A stretch of DNA of 64,000 nucleotides from Terana coerulea (Eukaryota > Basidiomycota > Agaricomycetes > Polyporales > Phanerochaetaceae): contig JAKOGH010000658.1 of the NCBI GenBank assembly GCA_024811115.1, positions 17,961-81,960 on the forward strand. The letters run 5' to 3'. Below the pieces are notes generated by a model that was given only the letters and a program-made list of their open reading frames with translations, was not told where the DNA came from and made no database searches. A program made the translations under genes and the position numbers. Positions 45,224 through 56,315 of the stretch are shown here, one piece after another. Each line of letters begins with the position of its first letter. The first letter of the stretch is position 1.

Positions 45224-48200
45224 ATGGGCAAGAAAAGCAAGGGATCCAAAGCGGTTTGTATTCACAGGGCTGCCACACCTCGAGTACAGCTTAGAATAAA
45301 ACTAACGACTTTATTCCATAGGATCCCAATGATACACGGCCCTGTGAAGTCTGCAAGCAAGATATCCCTGTGGGGACTGGCGGCGATTTCAATTGGAATG
45401 AGCATCTGAGCAGCAAAGAGCACAAAGCAAACACTGGAAAGGTTGCCAATACGTCGAAGCTTACTTCATGGTTCAAGCAGAAGCCGGCTACCGAAAGCGG
45501 TGGTGGTTTGTCACGCTTCGCGTGGCTGGGAACTTTGAAAAAGCAATCAGTGAGTAGAATGAGCAGGTCATCACATAGCAAGTTGTTTATTATAATCCCT
45601 AGGCAAAACCTGGTCCAGTCACGGCATCTGCGCACGGCTCGGACACGCCTATACCCAGCCAGGTTCTCAAGTCTCCTGGCCTTCCCGTCTGGTTGCAGGA
45701 GCTATGGACGTTAGCCCGCACCTTACCCAAATCAGTCCCCATCGGTTCACCATCCGATGCTTCTTCACTTTCAGACCTGCAGCGTCTCGACGTTGCCGCT
45801 GCCCTTTCAGAAGATCCCGACCAGGAAGCTTGGGAGATCATCAACCATGCATTGGACAACGTAATCGGTTATGACTGTAGTGTCGACAACCTTGCGAAGA
45901 TGGTCACACACGGCCCATACAGTATAGAAGGGCTTTGCAGCTGGCTGGCGAACACGGTGCCCTTGTATCAAATTGACCTGGTGCTCCTCGAAAACCGCAT
46001 TGACAAACTGTGCCGCGTCCTAGAATTTTGGTGCGTAATTTCATGGTATGAAGACGCTGTCATTTAACTACTTATCCAGTGGTGCTCAGGACGGTGGCGC
46101 CGAACGGATGAGGACTCTATACCTCCACTTGCGTCTATATCGGAACACTCCTCTCTGTTATGTCCTCAGGTTGATGAAGCTGGTGACTTGATTCCTCCCT
46201 TAATAAACTCATCAGAAGTTGAGATCATTGACACCTTTGTCCGTCATCTGCGCCCGGTTTTGTCTCCTCCCGGTTCTCCTGGATTTGAGATTCTTGATTC
46301 TCTGCCTGTGACTTCCCTGTCCTCATCCCAAGTCGCCCTGCAGTCCCCTGATTTCGAGATCATTGACCCACCCCAAGCTCGCACTCACATCTATGTTCCC
46401 TCATCCCTGTCCTATCCTACTCAACAAACAGTCTATCCATGTGCTGGTTATTGCCTCGATGTCCCTGTCGGAGAGTCCCCGTATAATCTGTATCCATTTG
46501 GACTTCATATCAACTGTGCCGTACCATGGAATGTTTCTGTCTCGGGCTCTGTCCTTCGCCTCATCTCCGACTCGTGCCTCATGACTGTGGATTCAATTGA
46601 TACAGTCTGCTATCCCTGTTCCCAACTGCACAGTAATCACATGGTTGCAGGTATCCGAAATCGCATGTACACCGGCTGTCACGAAAACACCAACCTCGCA
46701 TATCAAGGATACGGCACAATCAAAGAGAACTTCGTGCGCAAGAACGGTCAATTGAAGTCATTGATGCTCAATGGGCTCAATGCAAGACGGACTATCGCTG
46801 CGAAGAACAAGTCAATGTCATACTCAAACCGGATTCTGATGATGCTGTCAAAGGGCAGTGTACCCCGTGTCAACGTTGTCCTGGCCGTGGCGCTGAAAGA
46901 GTGGACTCGGCCTTCGTGGGATATTAGAGAAGATCGACCACGCCGTGAAGGGACTGTACAAATCTAAGAGCTACGAGGAAGAAGATTATCACCGCATGGC
47001 TCTGTTCTCAAGGCTAGGAGGTGCTCGAGTCGCGCGATTTGGCTCAGAAGGCTTGTTGCCTTCCATCTGTCCGGACAACAAATTGTCGCATGCAGGTTCA
47101 GCCACTTTGTGCTTCCTCCGGGTACCCTACCGACAAGGAGATGAAGTTGAACTTGTCAAGGCTATTCATGGCAGATGGGCCGTCGTCGTTTGCTGAGGGA
47201 GATGAGGTTCCGTTTTTGATTTTCGTTGATGAGCTCAAGCTTCAGGAGCGGTTGTGTTGGGATCCCGCAACCAATTAGATTCTAGGAGTCTGTCAGGAGC
47301 ACAGTAACTGTGTATCATTACAGTTCAAGTCAATGGACCAGACCGATGTTCTTTATGAACATCTGACAAGCCCCGAAGCTGGCAGACAGGCACATTTTGC
47401 AGCTGAGGTCCGTAATCATATCCAACCTTATCCTTAGACAATATATTCAATTCATTTCTTAGTCCGGCGTAGGTGTCCGTAATTGCTGTCCGCGTCCTAT
47501 CAAAGAACTCTCGAGAAAATCATGCGCGACCACTCATTATTTCTGGTACCTGCAAGCGGGAATCGGTCGAGGGCCGAGGTGGTCTTCTCGCCAGTGCGCT
47601 GCATGCTTTCAAGACCTGTGACGCACCAGGACTTCCCAAACAACGTCGGCTGTACACTATCGACTCTGACGGAGATGGCAAACGGCGAGCGCAGCGCAGA
47701 GATCACTCTCATTCATGCCGTACCTTCCGAACCGGTTAGACGGCTCCTTGCTCCTCTCCCGCTGTTCAACTTGAGATGTGGTAATGATGATCTGGTAGCG
47801 AACATCGACTTCAACCACCTATTCAAGCGTGTGCGTAATACATCGCTTTCGTACGAAGGGCATTACTTTAGGCGACATTCACATCACGCCTCTCATCCTC
47901 AAGTGCCATTTGCTTGATGCCGGCTTCAAGCTGTCCCAGGTTGAGAGCATGCTGAAGCCCAATAACAAGCAGAACGTCCCGATGGCACAAGCTCTTCTCA
48001 CGGCTATTTTGTCGTTACCGCCTGCAGACAAGTCCAAGAAACCTGCCTTCCAGTCAACACGACAGGTACTCATTTTACTAGGACATTTCTACCGACATCT
48101 TCTCACCCCTACATGGATGTCTGCATGTCACTTGCAGAACAGCTTGAGCACCTCAGCGCCTCTCCCATCTCCTCACTGCCTTGTACACCACAAACAAAGG

Positions 48201-51200
48201 CAGCTTCGCACCGGTTCAGTTCTACTTTGACTTGCAGCAAACCATCAAGGCTGCCTACTACTGCGTGGCCAAAGGTTCAGGTCACAAACCCCGACGGAAC
48301 GTTCTACATTATCCTGCTGGGTACTGACTTCCTTGAAGGCTTATTTGGCATACTGAGAACAATAATAGGCAACGACATGAATGCAGACCAGTTACAAGTT
48401 GCCACCCAATCTAGCAGTGCAGTTCTATGCTCTATGCTGCTGCAACTCCATCGAAACTGGGACAAGGGCCCGGCACAACTGAAGCTAAAACCGATGAAGG
48501 CCGGAGTCGCATCACGGGCTTTCAACCATATCAGTGCGCAGGGCGTGGGTGGGCGATGTTAGGGTTGGTAATGTTGTACTTCAGACTTGCTGGCAAAAGG
48601 GTGCCAACATCGCCACGGGCGGAGCTCTCTGCTGCCGGAATCGCTGCGCCATTTGAGAGAATGGCTAGCGAAGGGCTTGACATGCTCTGCGCGTTCCAGC
48701 CTGTTCAGCTTGTGCTTATCAGCGGTTTGACCCACAATGAACGCGAGGAAGACAAGGAGGAAACCAACATTCCTGTTGTCACAGATCCATCAGCAATTGC
48801 ACCTGCGAACGAAGAGCTCGAGGCTGACATTGAAGATCTTGTCAGCGCTGATTCAGAAGCAGCGCTGCCGGGTGATATGGTTCATACTGCATTTGTCAAC
48901 ATCGGTGGTGGGAAACATCAGCACAAAGAAACAGTTTTGAACCAGTACTCCAGTCTACTCACCATCAAGGTGTCCAAGGATTGGCTGAAGCGGATACAGC
49001 GGCATGTCAACGTTGACGAGGGCGCTGGCAAGGCCTCACTGGCAGTACTCGATGACGACACGCCAATGTTGACGGTTGAAGATGTCGCGGCCACGTTATT
49101 ACGGTGCAATGAACAGGTATACTTGGCGATTATTATTCTTGTCGAGATTCATATCAGCAATGTCTGCATGTTGTCCGTTACACTCGAGCAGCTGAAGGAG
49201 CCTAGCGTACGGGTGCGCACACAGGTCCTGCGCTTTGCCACGGTACATCACTCGGCGCCGCATGTAGACGCGAGAAAAGTCAACTACTTCAGCATCCATT
49301 CCGGCTGAAACCACGGGCTGTAAATGCAGAACGAGACTGGGAGTGGACAGGCGAGTACAAGAAGCTACCAGAACCGACCTCCTCGCGAGAATTTGAAAGA
49401 TAGTGGCTTGAAGTAATCAACCCTGACATCCGGACGTCCACGAGGGGTTGGGAAGGAGACCGAAGTGACCTATTGCTTCTCTCCCGGACACGTTACGTTG
49501 CGCCCGCTGGTGATACGCTGGTAAGCGCCCTGAGCGCGGAAACCCCAGAAATTGCCTTTTTCGTCATCACGCTCTACGATCGCTCTAGGACCCCGGACAC
49601 CACCCCCGAAGCCCCGAGCCATTGACTTCCCGAACTACTCTCCCCGAGATATCTTGTAACGGCGCCCCTCTGTCACGTCAGTCCAGAGCCTGTGCAGTCC
49701 CTCGCAACAGGCAGTGCGGTCACCAGTCCGAAAGATGCGGGCCACGTCAGCCCCGGCGAGCTCCTGCCCTGGACTTAGGCACGTACCTAACTACGACCAA
49801 GACAGCGACACTGCGTTGTGCGCCACCCCACAAGTCTTTCCCGCCCGCACGGACGATACCTGACCGGTCCCGCACCGTGTTTCATAGGTGCTCGGTGCCT
49901 GTGTGGCACACGGCATATCCTTGGTTAGTGTATCCCGACTTGGTCTTTCCTTATCCGTACCACTTTTGTATCCAAACCACTCCTTTATTCTCTCTCGGAC
50001 GCGGTCCATTAGCTCTGGCTGTTAGGTACCGAGCCCGTATAAATACTCTATACATACTTTCTGCAAATACAAGTTACCTTTCCCCTCTTCACGCCCCTCA
50101 GCTACGCGTTAAGACTTCAAGTACATCGGTGCTTCTTAGGTATCCCGCTCTCGTCTAGTACTCGTCTCGCTCGTTGGCTGTGCGGTCTGACTCAACTTCG
50201 AGTCTTGCCCCGGTCTCCCTCGTACGTCGTCCCCGAAGTCTCTTAGCTTCGGTGCTCTCTCTCTGTCCCCGTTACAGACCTCGCCCGACCGTTACCTCCC
50301 TGAGGTCTTCGGTCCCCGACTACTGCTGGCACTTCGGCCGCAGAGTTGAAGTAACCTCCCCACTCACACATAAAACCGCTCCCCGACTTGGTGCTTTGGC
50401 CCGAGCCCGCTGTCTGTTGGGTTAGGGTTAGGTGATCGCACCCGAGGGCGTGGTGCAGCGTATCAGCGGCACTGCTCTACAAACGCATTGGAAATGCAAA
50501 TGAAGTAAAGCGACTGCCGAACATACCCCTGACCATGACATTCCTCTATCGATTCGAGCGTGGTGAGTGGCCTCCAGTTCTCTTCAAAGTAATGTAGTCT
50601 GACTTCTGAGCATAACTGGATTAGATGAGGCCTGCTTTCTGTGCGAGACTGAAGGTGTCGAGCGAGGCACTTACCAAGACCAGTTTCGGTGCCCGCGTTG
50701 CCTGACACTGTCAATAGAGCCTGGCCCAAAGCTTCTCGAGCACATTGGCACTCATATTCTTTTCGATACGTGGCTTGGGAATGCACAAGACGTCTGCGGC
50801 CTCTGCTTGGGTGTTGAGAACACTTGTGCAATCCGGCTTTCACGCGAACAAAACCGGCTCCGATGTCATCAATATCGACAACTCGAGGTGCCCGAATCTA
50901 TACAAGTTCTCCATCAAGACAGCCGCCAAATCCACAGTTACGTCTCCGTGTACCAACGTACCATTGCGCTGCCCTCTATGCCCTAAGGTCTCAGATGCTG
51001 TGTGGAAGTACGGCTTGCAAGCTCATCTTGCTCGCGTACACTCGCGACGCGTCTTGGACCGTCACCAAGACCTGTTCGAAATCCCTGGAGAGCGAACGTC
51101 AGAACATGCTCAGGCGATATGAAGCACAGCCTAGGCAGACGCAGCGACAACCTGCCAACTCACCAGCTACAGCGCTGGCCATTTCGGATGCACATACGTC

Positions 51201-52009
51201 TAGAGTTGTTATACGGTAAGCGTAGTCACTGAATCTCGCATGATAAGCACTCACGCTAGCCTGTAGGAATCTTGCACTTCCGAAGGTGTACCAGAGGAGA
51301 CCTCGGCGGAGCTCACAGCTGGTAGAAAGCGATCGATGGGACCTGAGGAACTGGATGAGCCTGAGCCAGAACAGAGCTTCGACCCCATGGACATTGTCGA
51401 GGATGAACTAAAGATAGTGGGAGGTGAGGAAGCCGTGAGGGAATAGTGAAGGTAAGCCTCAAGATGTTGGAAAGGGAACGCAACGAGCTGACGCGGCGGG
51501 GTAGAAATGCCAGCTCGCACGGACATAGACATGATTGACAGCTCTATTCCCACGCTCCGAGACACCGGCGGTTTATCCAGCAATTTCATCTATTGACAGC
51601 CACAGCGAAGCAAGTGAACATGGAGTGCTTGCTGTACAAGACTTGCCGGCATCACAGCAAGTCCGGCATAGAGGAAGAAGAGCGGTGGTGAGGCGGAAGT
51701 CATTGCAGACCCTTCCGTCACCAACCCCGCTAGGTTGAAAAGCCGCTGGAGAATACCTTCTGCTGGTGCAGCAGGCCAGAGTCGGGTGATATGGTCCAAT
51801 GCAGCAACGAGGCTTGCGGCCAATGAGTGAGTCTTAATGGACCTGCCGGCCTGACCTGAGCTGATTATTCATTTGGACCTAGTATCATTTTGAATGTGTT
51901 GACCTTCGAAGCCCCTGCAGATAACTGGTTCTGTAAGGCTGATTGCCAGGCTGCTTGCAAAGGACGAAAGAAGGGTCCTGGACGCAAGCGTAGACGTAAA
52001 TACTACTGA
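45224..52009 (+). pseudogene. repeated basidiomycete zinc-finger protein (transposon-type), split and frameshifted
   Basis: From memory, this matches a very large, uncharacterised agaricomycete protein family found in many copies per genome. Start MGKKSKGSK at 45224; an intron precedes the zinc finger CEVCKQDIPVGTGGDFNWNE ... HLSSKEHK. Next come QEAWEIINHALDNVIGYD (45.8 kb), YPFGLHINCAVPW, CHENTNLAYQGYGTIKENFV and KSLMLNGLNARRTIAAKN (46.5-46.8 kb), and GDIHITPLILKCHLLDAGF with LKPNNKQNVPMAQALL (47.9 kb). The conserved core ILLGTDFLEGLFGILRTIIG lies at 48.3 kb, HKETVLNQYSSLL at 48.9 kb, and ERDWEWTGEYKKLPEP at 49.3 kb. After an LTR-like insertion (49655-50435) the end resumes with IGNANEVKRLPNIPLTMTFL and the Cys-rich VPLRCPLCPKVSDAVWKYGL (51.0 kb), closing GRKRRRKYY. 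Frame changes near 46.9-47.5, 48.25, 48.55 and 50.9 kb show decay. Function unknown; position suggests it mobilises the element. Confidence 0.68.
49655..50435 (+). mobile_element. LTR-like insertion (possible solo LTR, ~780 bp)
   Basis: Interrupts the zinc-finger gene between PDTTPEAPS and EGVVQRIS. Starts TGTAACGGCGCCCC, is pyrimidine-rich, has a TATA box (GTATAAATACTC at about 50037) with transcript-like sequence after it, and ends near GGGTTAGGGTTAGG. That layout is LTR-like. No target duplication was found, so the ends are approximate and the class is not certain. Confidence 0.5.
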
Positions 52010-52880
52010 CAACTTCGAGCCCGAGCACCGTTTGTACGCTAGTGTCCCGAGAAATTGATCCGTATTGCCATATATAGGCCGTGGGAACCTCCGGAATTTG
52101 CCGAAGGGGGAGGGGGGTCCCCCAAGGGCCGTTATTCGGATTTTATGGCCTAACGTATAGGATTTTTTTTTGCATCCCCTTGGCTGGCGCCGCTCTCTAG
52201 CTGGCGTGGTGGGCGTGGAATTTGAATGGGCGAGACATGGTGATGGGCTTGTTGTCTTGGCTGTCCTTGCATATATGCACGGCAGTTGGTGCGGGCTCAG
52301 AATAGTAATGAAGGTTTATGAGAGTATCTAAAAACAAGAGAACGTAGCAGTACGAGAGCAAACCGCCCTTAGCCTGTGCAGGCATGGTAGCGGATAGGTG
52401 TAGGCAGCTGCGAAATGAACGGAAACTCGAATTAAAGATGAACACACTGTGACAGAGACATACCTTACTCCCCAAAAGAGTCCTACATGGCTTATACCCT
52501 CGTACTGCTATCTTGCATGCCCACAACAGCATCTTGAGTGTGCTGTCCCTGCACCAGACATCGGCGACAGCTCTAACAGTCTCTCAAAGCCCATGTCGTA
52601 CTAGTAGGCCCCTGAAGTGCTTGCAGACGAGTAAAATTCAGCGCATAACCCCGTGGACAAGTTTGCTGAAGTGAGAGAGGAGTGGTGAAGTTCGGTGGCA
52701 GCTGGTAGGTCGTCTGTGAGATGGTGGGTGCGGACAGGATTGCAAGCGCCGATTTTGGGTCTGACCTCCGACCTCGTACTCAACGACCGCTGCTTGCCGC
52801 CACATTGCAAGAAAGCTTGCGGAAAAGTGCAACAGACAGCATACATAGCTGTTGTATATGACTACAGGCATTACGGTAGA
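52010..52880. other. right arm of the GTAGC element
   Basis: No gene recognised. Contains a block near 52102-52165 (GGGGGGTCCC then TTATTCGGATTTTATGGCC) that resembles 44937-44990 in the same orientation, and a minus-strand open frame (52388-52197, MPAQAKGGLLSYCYVLLFLD) without known motifs. Confidence 0.35.
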
Positions 52881-52985
52881 GCTACATAGCTTTGTACGAC
52901 TGCTACTGAATGCTACCTAGCTTTCCGCAGCCGCTACTGAGTGCTACCCATGCTACCGGCGCTCCGGTAGCAGGCGCTTTGCTAC
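52881..52985 (-). repeat. right GTAGC subterminal array (7 inverted copies)
   Basis: GCTAC occurs seven times between 52881 and 52985 (for example CTGCTACTGAATGCTACC), opposite in orientation to the left array. Confidence 0.8.
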
Positions 52986-53010
52986 GGAGCAAAACCGTGT
53001 TTCCTGATGA

Positions 53011-53316
53011 GCGGAGAAGCCAGGTCGGGTCCCATTCGAATGGATCATCAACGGCGAGGAGGGCACAATCAAAATGGAAAGCAACTCGTCGTTCTATCAC
53101 ATACAGCATCCGACTGCCGTGTTCATCAACGGTGAGAAGTGGGAGCCGGAACAACCACTCATCAACTACACAGGGAATGTGGCTCGCGCATGGGAGGAGA
53201 TTGCGAATGGAGATGCAGGGCGTGTGCCTACCTTCCAGGATGTGTACCGGGTTCACAAGATACTTGCCGCCGTAAGGCGTAGCGCTCGCGAGGGTGTGAG
53301 AGTCTTCCTCGAGTAA
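53011..53316 (+). pseudogene. oxidoreductase fragment 3: C-terminal exon
   Basis: 102 codons in one frame: PGRVPFEWIINGEEGTIKME, then HPTAVFINGEKWEPEQ, GNVARAWEEIANGDAG, PTFQDVYRVHKILAAVRRSA and REGVRVFLE with a stop at 53314-53316. This is the classic C-terminus of Gal80-like Gfo/Idh/MocA oxidoreductases, where the segment ending SA.EG.RV.L closes the protein. It follows fragment 2 (SGAVTSFHFR) with only a few residues missing, which is the strongest evidence that both belong to one gene. Confidence 0.87.
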
Positions 53317-54361
53317 TTGTTTTCGGTGCGAGTCCCGCATAGCTCTTCCATGCATTCGCTAATACGGTTGCCCAGTTGAAGCCGCAAATATTTACTCTTC
53401 TTCTGAACCGGTCCAGCTCAGTGAGTTCCAAAGGTGCTGGTACATGCAAAGTCCTTCCGGCTCGCCTGGTTGGTGGCGATGGCGCATCAGCAAAGTTGCA
53501 TTGGCGCTGAACGGTACTGACAGGTACTGATGAAGCCATCTCAGCGCGCTTCAGTCCCTTCAGTGCCGTCAGCGCCCGCCAGTCTCAGTAGTCGTTTTGA
53601 GCGCTCTCAGACGTTTTTGACCCCTCTTGCATCCGTCTCTTGCAGCAAAGCTTCGGTGAGTAAACCATCATCATTGATGTCCAGCATAGCTTATGAAACA
53701 TGAGGAACTAAGAAAATACAAAATTTAGCAAAGTCCGGCTTCAGCAGGGCTCGAACTTCGGTTCCAAACCGTTCGTCAGCGCTCTCAGTGCTCGTCAGCG
53801 CTCATCAGTCGTCAGTGCTTGTACGTTTTGCTGATGCGGCTGATGCTTCAAGGACCATTGCACCGGTCGTCATGCCACATTTCACAAGATGTGGTCGATA
53901 TTGTCACCCTAAGAATGCAGCTACGTTCCGGACACCGCGCACGCAACTGTACCCCGAATTGTGAGAAAGTCGCGTCCAGGTGTACTGGCTCTTGCACTTA
54001 CAGCTCACATGACGTTTTCCAGGTATCTATCCTAACATGGAATCCTTCCCTCGTACTGCAGGCAAGGGCTCGCGGTGATTCCTATCACGGCTCAACATGG
54101 CGCGCATCTGCTTCTGGTGATACGCTAATCAGGATAATTTGGTGTTCGCTGTGCTCGTTGATATTTGTGTGAAGCTGGAGGAGAGAGGATCGGCCGAAAG
54201 CGGTAGGTCATACAGCATTTCTGTATCGTGACTCAAATCTAAATACGACGCACGTTCAGTCTAGCGATTGGATGGAACGGTGTGTCGGGCACCACTACAC
54301 GGACCGTTATAAGAATGGTTCCTCGCGATGCTTGACTAAGAACCCCGATCATACGGCGGCA
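53317..54361. other. intergenic with CAG(T/C)G-type repeat clusters
   Basis: Two clusters of GTCAGCGCTC, CAGTGCTCGTCAG and TCAGTGCCGTCAGCGC motifs lie at about 53500-53630 and 53775-53850, around a 150-bp spacer. They resemble subterminal repeats of a small DNA element. A reversed B-box-like GTTCGAGCCC lies at about 53746-53755. No gene. Confidence 0.4.
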
Positions 54362-56315
54362 ATGGCGGAGGCCGCTCCCGTTGTTACCCAAGTCGTACTT
54401 AACCTCCAGGAAAGCTATGGGTCCCTACTTATTGGATGTATATTCTCCTGTGTTCTATGGGGTGTGTCGACCATGCAACTGTGCGTATCTTTTACTCAAT
54501 GCGCTGTTTATGTATTGCTGATATTACATCAATGTAGTCTTCTGTATTTCCTGTAGTAAGTCGCTAGTACTCTTTGGAGGTAAGAGCGCGTAGTGACTGA
54601 CCGAACGTATTCAGCTACGATTCCGACCATATCATGTTAAAGACTTTTGTAAGCTGCCTGTGTTTCGTGCTACATCCATCGAGCTGAATGATTTGCAGGT
54701 GTTCCTGGTGTGGTGCGCCCTAGACGAGTTTAGAAAGCTCTCACGCTGACACAGCTGCGTCCAGGATGGCCGAAACTGCAAATGAGATCTTAATGCTAGC
54801 CGCAAGTAAGCTCATTCCTACTAAGTACGTGCGGACTATCTGAGCAAAATGATTAGTGTGGCCGGTCCTCATAACCCAATGGGGCAATCTTGAAGAAGTC
54901 GGCCTTACGCAGCCGTACGTGACCTTACAGTCATCATTATTCATCGTACCTGACTGCCAGCATCAGATTGTTCGTGGTAAGCATACACATGGCTGAAGGA
55001 GAACGGCGGCCTAGCTCACTAAGCGCGGCGGCACTGCAGCAACACATCTGGGTCATAGTGAGCCATAATATCTCCATCCATGGCGCAATACTCACTACAG
55101 CCCAAGGGTGTCATCGCGTTCTCGGTCCAGATGTTCTTCATTGTTCGAATTTGCCGATGTGCGTACCGTGCGACCTTTGTGGCCATATACTAATATCCAT
55201 GGGTGTAGTGAGCGGAAGAAGATGGTGGCTTCCCTGGCTACTGGTACGTGTATGCAACAATCGTCTGGCAACAGCTACCTCAGATCCCCTTGAAGACACC
55301 ATTTTCCTTGTGGCAACTTGGTCAGCTCCGATTTTGTTCTTAGTTCAGAGTCCATGTTCTGAGTCAACCCCTCCGTTGTTGCGGCCACTCTAGTCGGAAC
55401 TATTCGTGAGTATTATGCAGTTCGTGGAAGCATATCTGTAACTAACAATGCGTCAAATCAAAGCATATGTTGTTCTGCTGTAGGTACTCTCAACGCATTC
55501 TACACATTGAAGACGACATCGCTGATTGCTATTCAGATACCCGAGGAGCTCCACGTTGTCGGAGATCTCATCTTCGCGTGTAACGGTGGGACTATGCATT
55601 TCAAATCAACGGTTGGTTACTGACACTAACTGACAGGCATTTGCTATCGCCGTGCGGTCCTCTACCAGCTTCGTAGACATCATGATCGCGGTGTCTATGC
55701 TAATCCTTCTGACCAAGAAGCATCGCACCGGCTTCGAACGGCAGGTGGTCTTCTAAAACATGGGCAGAGTGCAGTATTAACGTACTGTTGTCTTAGATCT
55801 CGTAGGCTGCTGTCTCGGCTGATAGTCCTCACCGTCAACACAGGACTTTGGACTGCCATTTGCGCCGCCATTACCCTCATCCTTGTGAGTAGCGTTCAGG
55901 ATAAACTCCTGTCTCACACTCAGAGCACGGCATACAATATAGATTGTCGTCTTTCCAAATGGGCTTCAATTCTGTATTTTTGACAACCCGATTAGTGCCC
56001 TTTACGTCAATACTCTGCTGGCCAACTTGAACGCTCGAAACTACCTACGCAATATCAACAACGTCCGGCCCAGTGATATTGAGTTCAATGTTTTGAGTTG
56101 GAAGCACATGGCCCCGGGAGCACTGTGCTTCGGAATGTGAGCGTTTGCGGCCGGATGAGCCAGAAGCCTGACTTTTCAGAGGTACATTTTCATATGCCAC
56201 GCCTGCAGTAAACCCGCTTAAGCACTTCGTTTCCCAGGAGGCTTCTATCATCGCTATACGTGCCGATACTACCAAGGACTTGGATTACATTGGTAGTACA
56301 ACCAACGTGAGATAG
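54362..56315 (+). CDS. DUF6534-type seven-helix membrane protein
   Basis: The ATG at 54362 gives MAEAAPVVTQVVLNLQESYG, then the first helix LIGCIFSCVLWGVSTMQ. Two small introns join LLLYFLYYDSDHIMLKTF to VFLVWCALDE. Later exons carry TANEILMLAA, VIAFSVQMFFIVRICR, IAVRSSTSFVDIMIAVSMLI with KKHRTGFER, and RLLSRLIVLTVNTGLWTAIC. Then comes the diagnostic ISALYVNTLLANLNARNYLR. A last intron (56137-56179) opens a hydrophilic tail ending GSTTNVR with a stop at 56313-56315. All needed introns have GT-AG ends; one exon near 54.9 kb fits poorly, so minor damage cannot be excluded. Function is unknown for the family; localisation is inferred to be membrane. Confidence 0.76.

Larger units (their letters stand above)
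43899..53010 (+). mobile_element. ~9.1-kb candidate DNA transposon with inverted GTAGC subterminal arrays
   Basis: Everything between oxidoreductase fragments 2 and 3. The left end has nine GTAGC pentamers in ~145 bp (43899-44043); the right end has seven GCTAC pentamers, the inverse, in ~105 bp (52881-52985). Such inverted arrays at both ends are typical transposase-binding subterminal repeats. The cargo is one long gene of a repeated zinc-finger family (45224-52009) with an LTR-like insertion in it. Outer ends are approximate; CCAGTC near 43890 and CCAGGTC near 53020 might be remains of a target duplication but are not convincing. Confidence 0.6.
26612..53316 (+). pseudogene. Gfo/Idh/MocA (Gal80-like) oxidoreductase gene split over 26.7 kb by insertions
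   Basis: Three collinear plus-strand pieces of one protein family occur in order without overlap. The N-terminal Rossmann half is at 26612-27155, a central piece of the C-terminal domain at 43495-43898, and the C-terminal end at 53011-53316. A further short open piece, 34137-34308, is tentative. Everything between is transposon sequence, and the left edge is defined to the base by a target duplication (GGAAA) that cuts the reading frame. Family members are NAD(P)-dependent oxidoreductases of about 380 residues; the summed pieces approach that length. Besides the insertions there is an in-frame stop at about 43793 and a probable frame change near 27000, so the gene is dead. An alternative, that the pieces come from different gene copies, is less likely because no segment is duplicated. 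Confidence 0.75.

Noticed and set aside
50425..50445. Telome rep eat GGGTTAGGGTTAGG as a chromosome-end scar
   Set aside because: Only two units, located at the edge of an LTR-like insertion; too short to claim a telomere fusion.
49512..50470. TIR element with ends TGATACGCTG/CAGCGTATCA
   Set aside because: The zinc-finger protein frame reads through the left motif (APAGDTLVSAL) for another ~130 bp, so the match is chance within coding sequence; the insertion starts near 49655.
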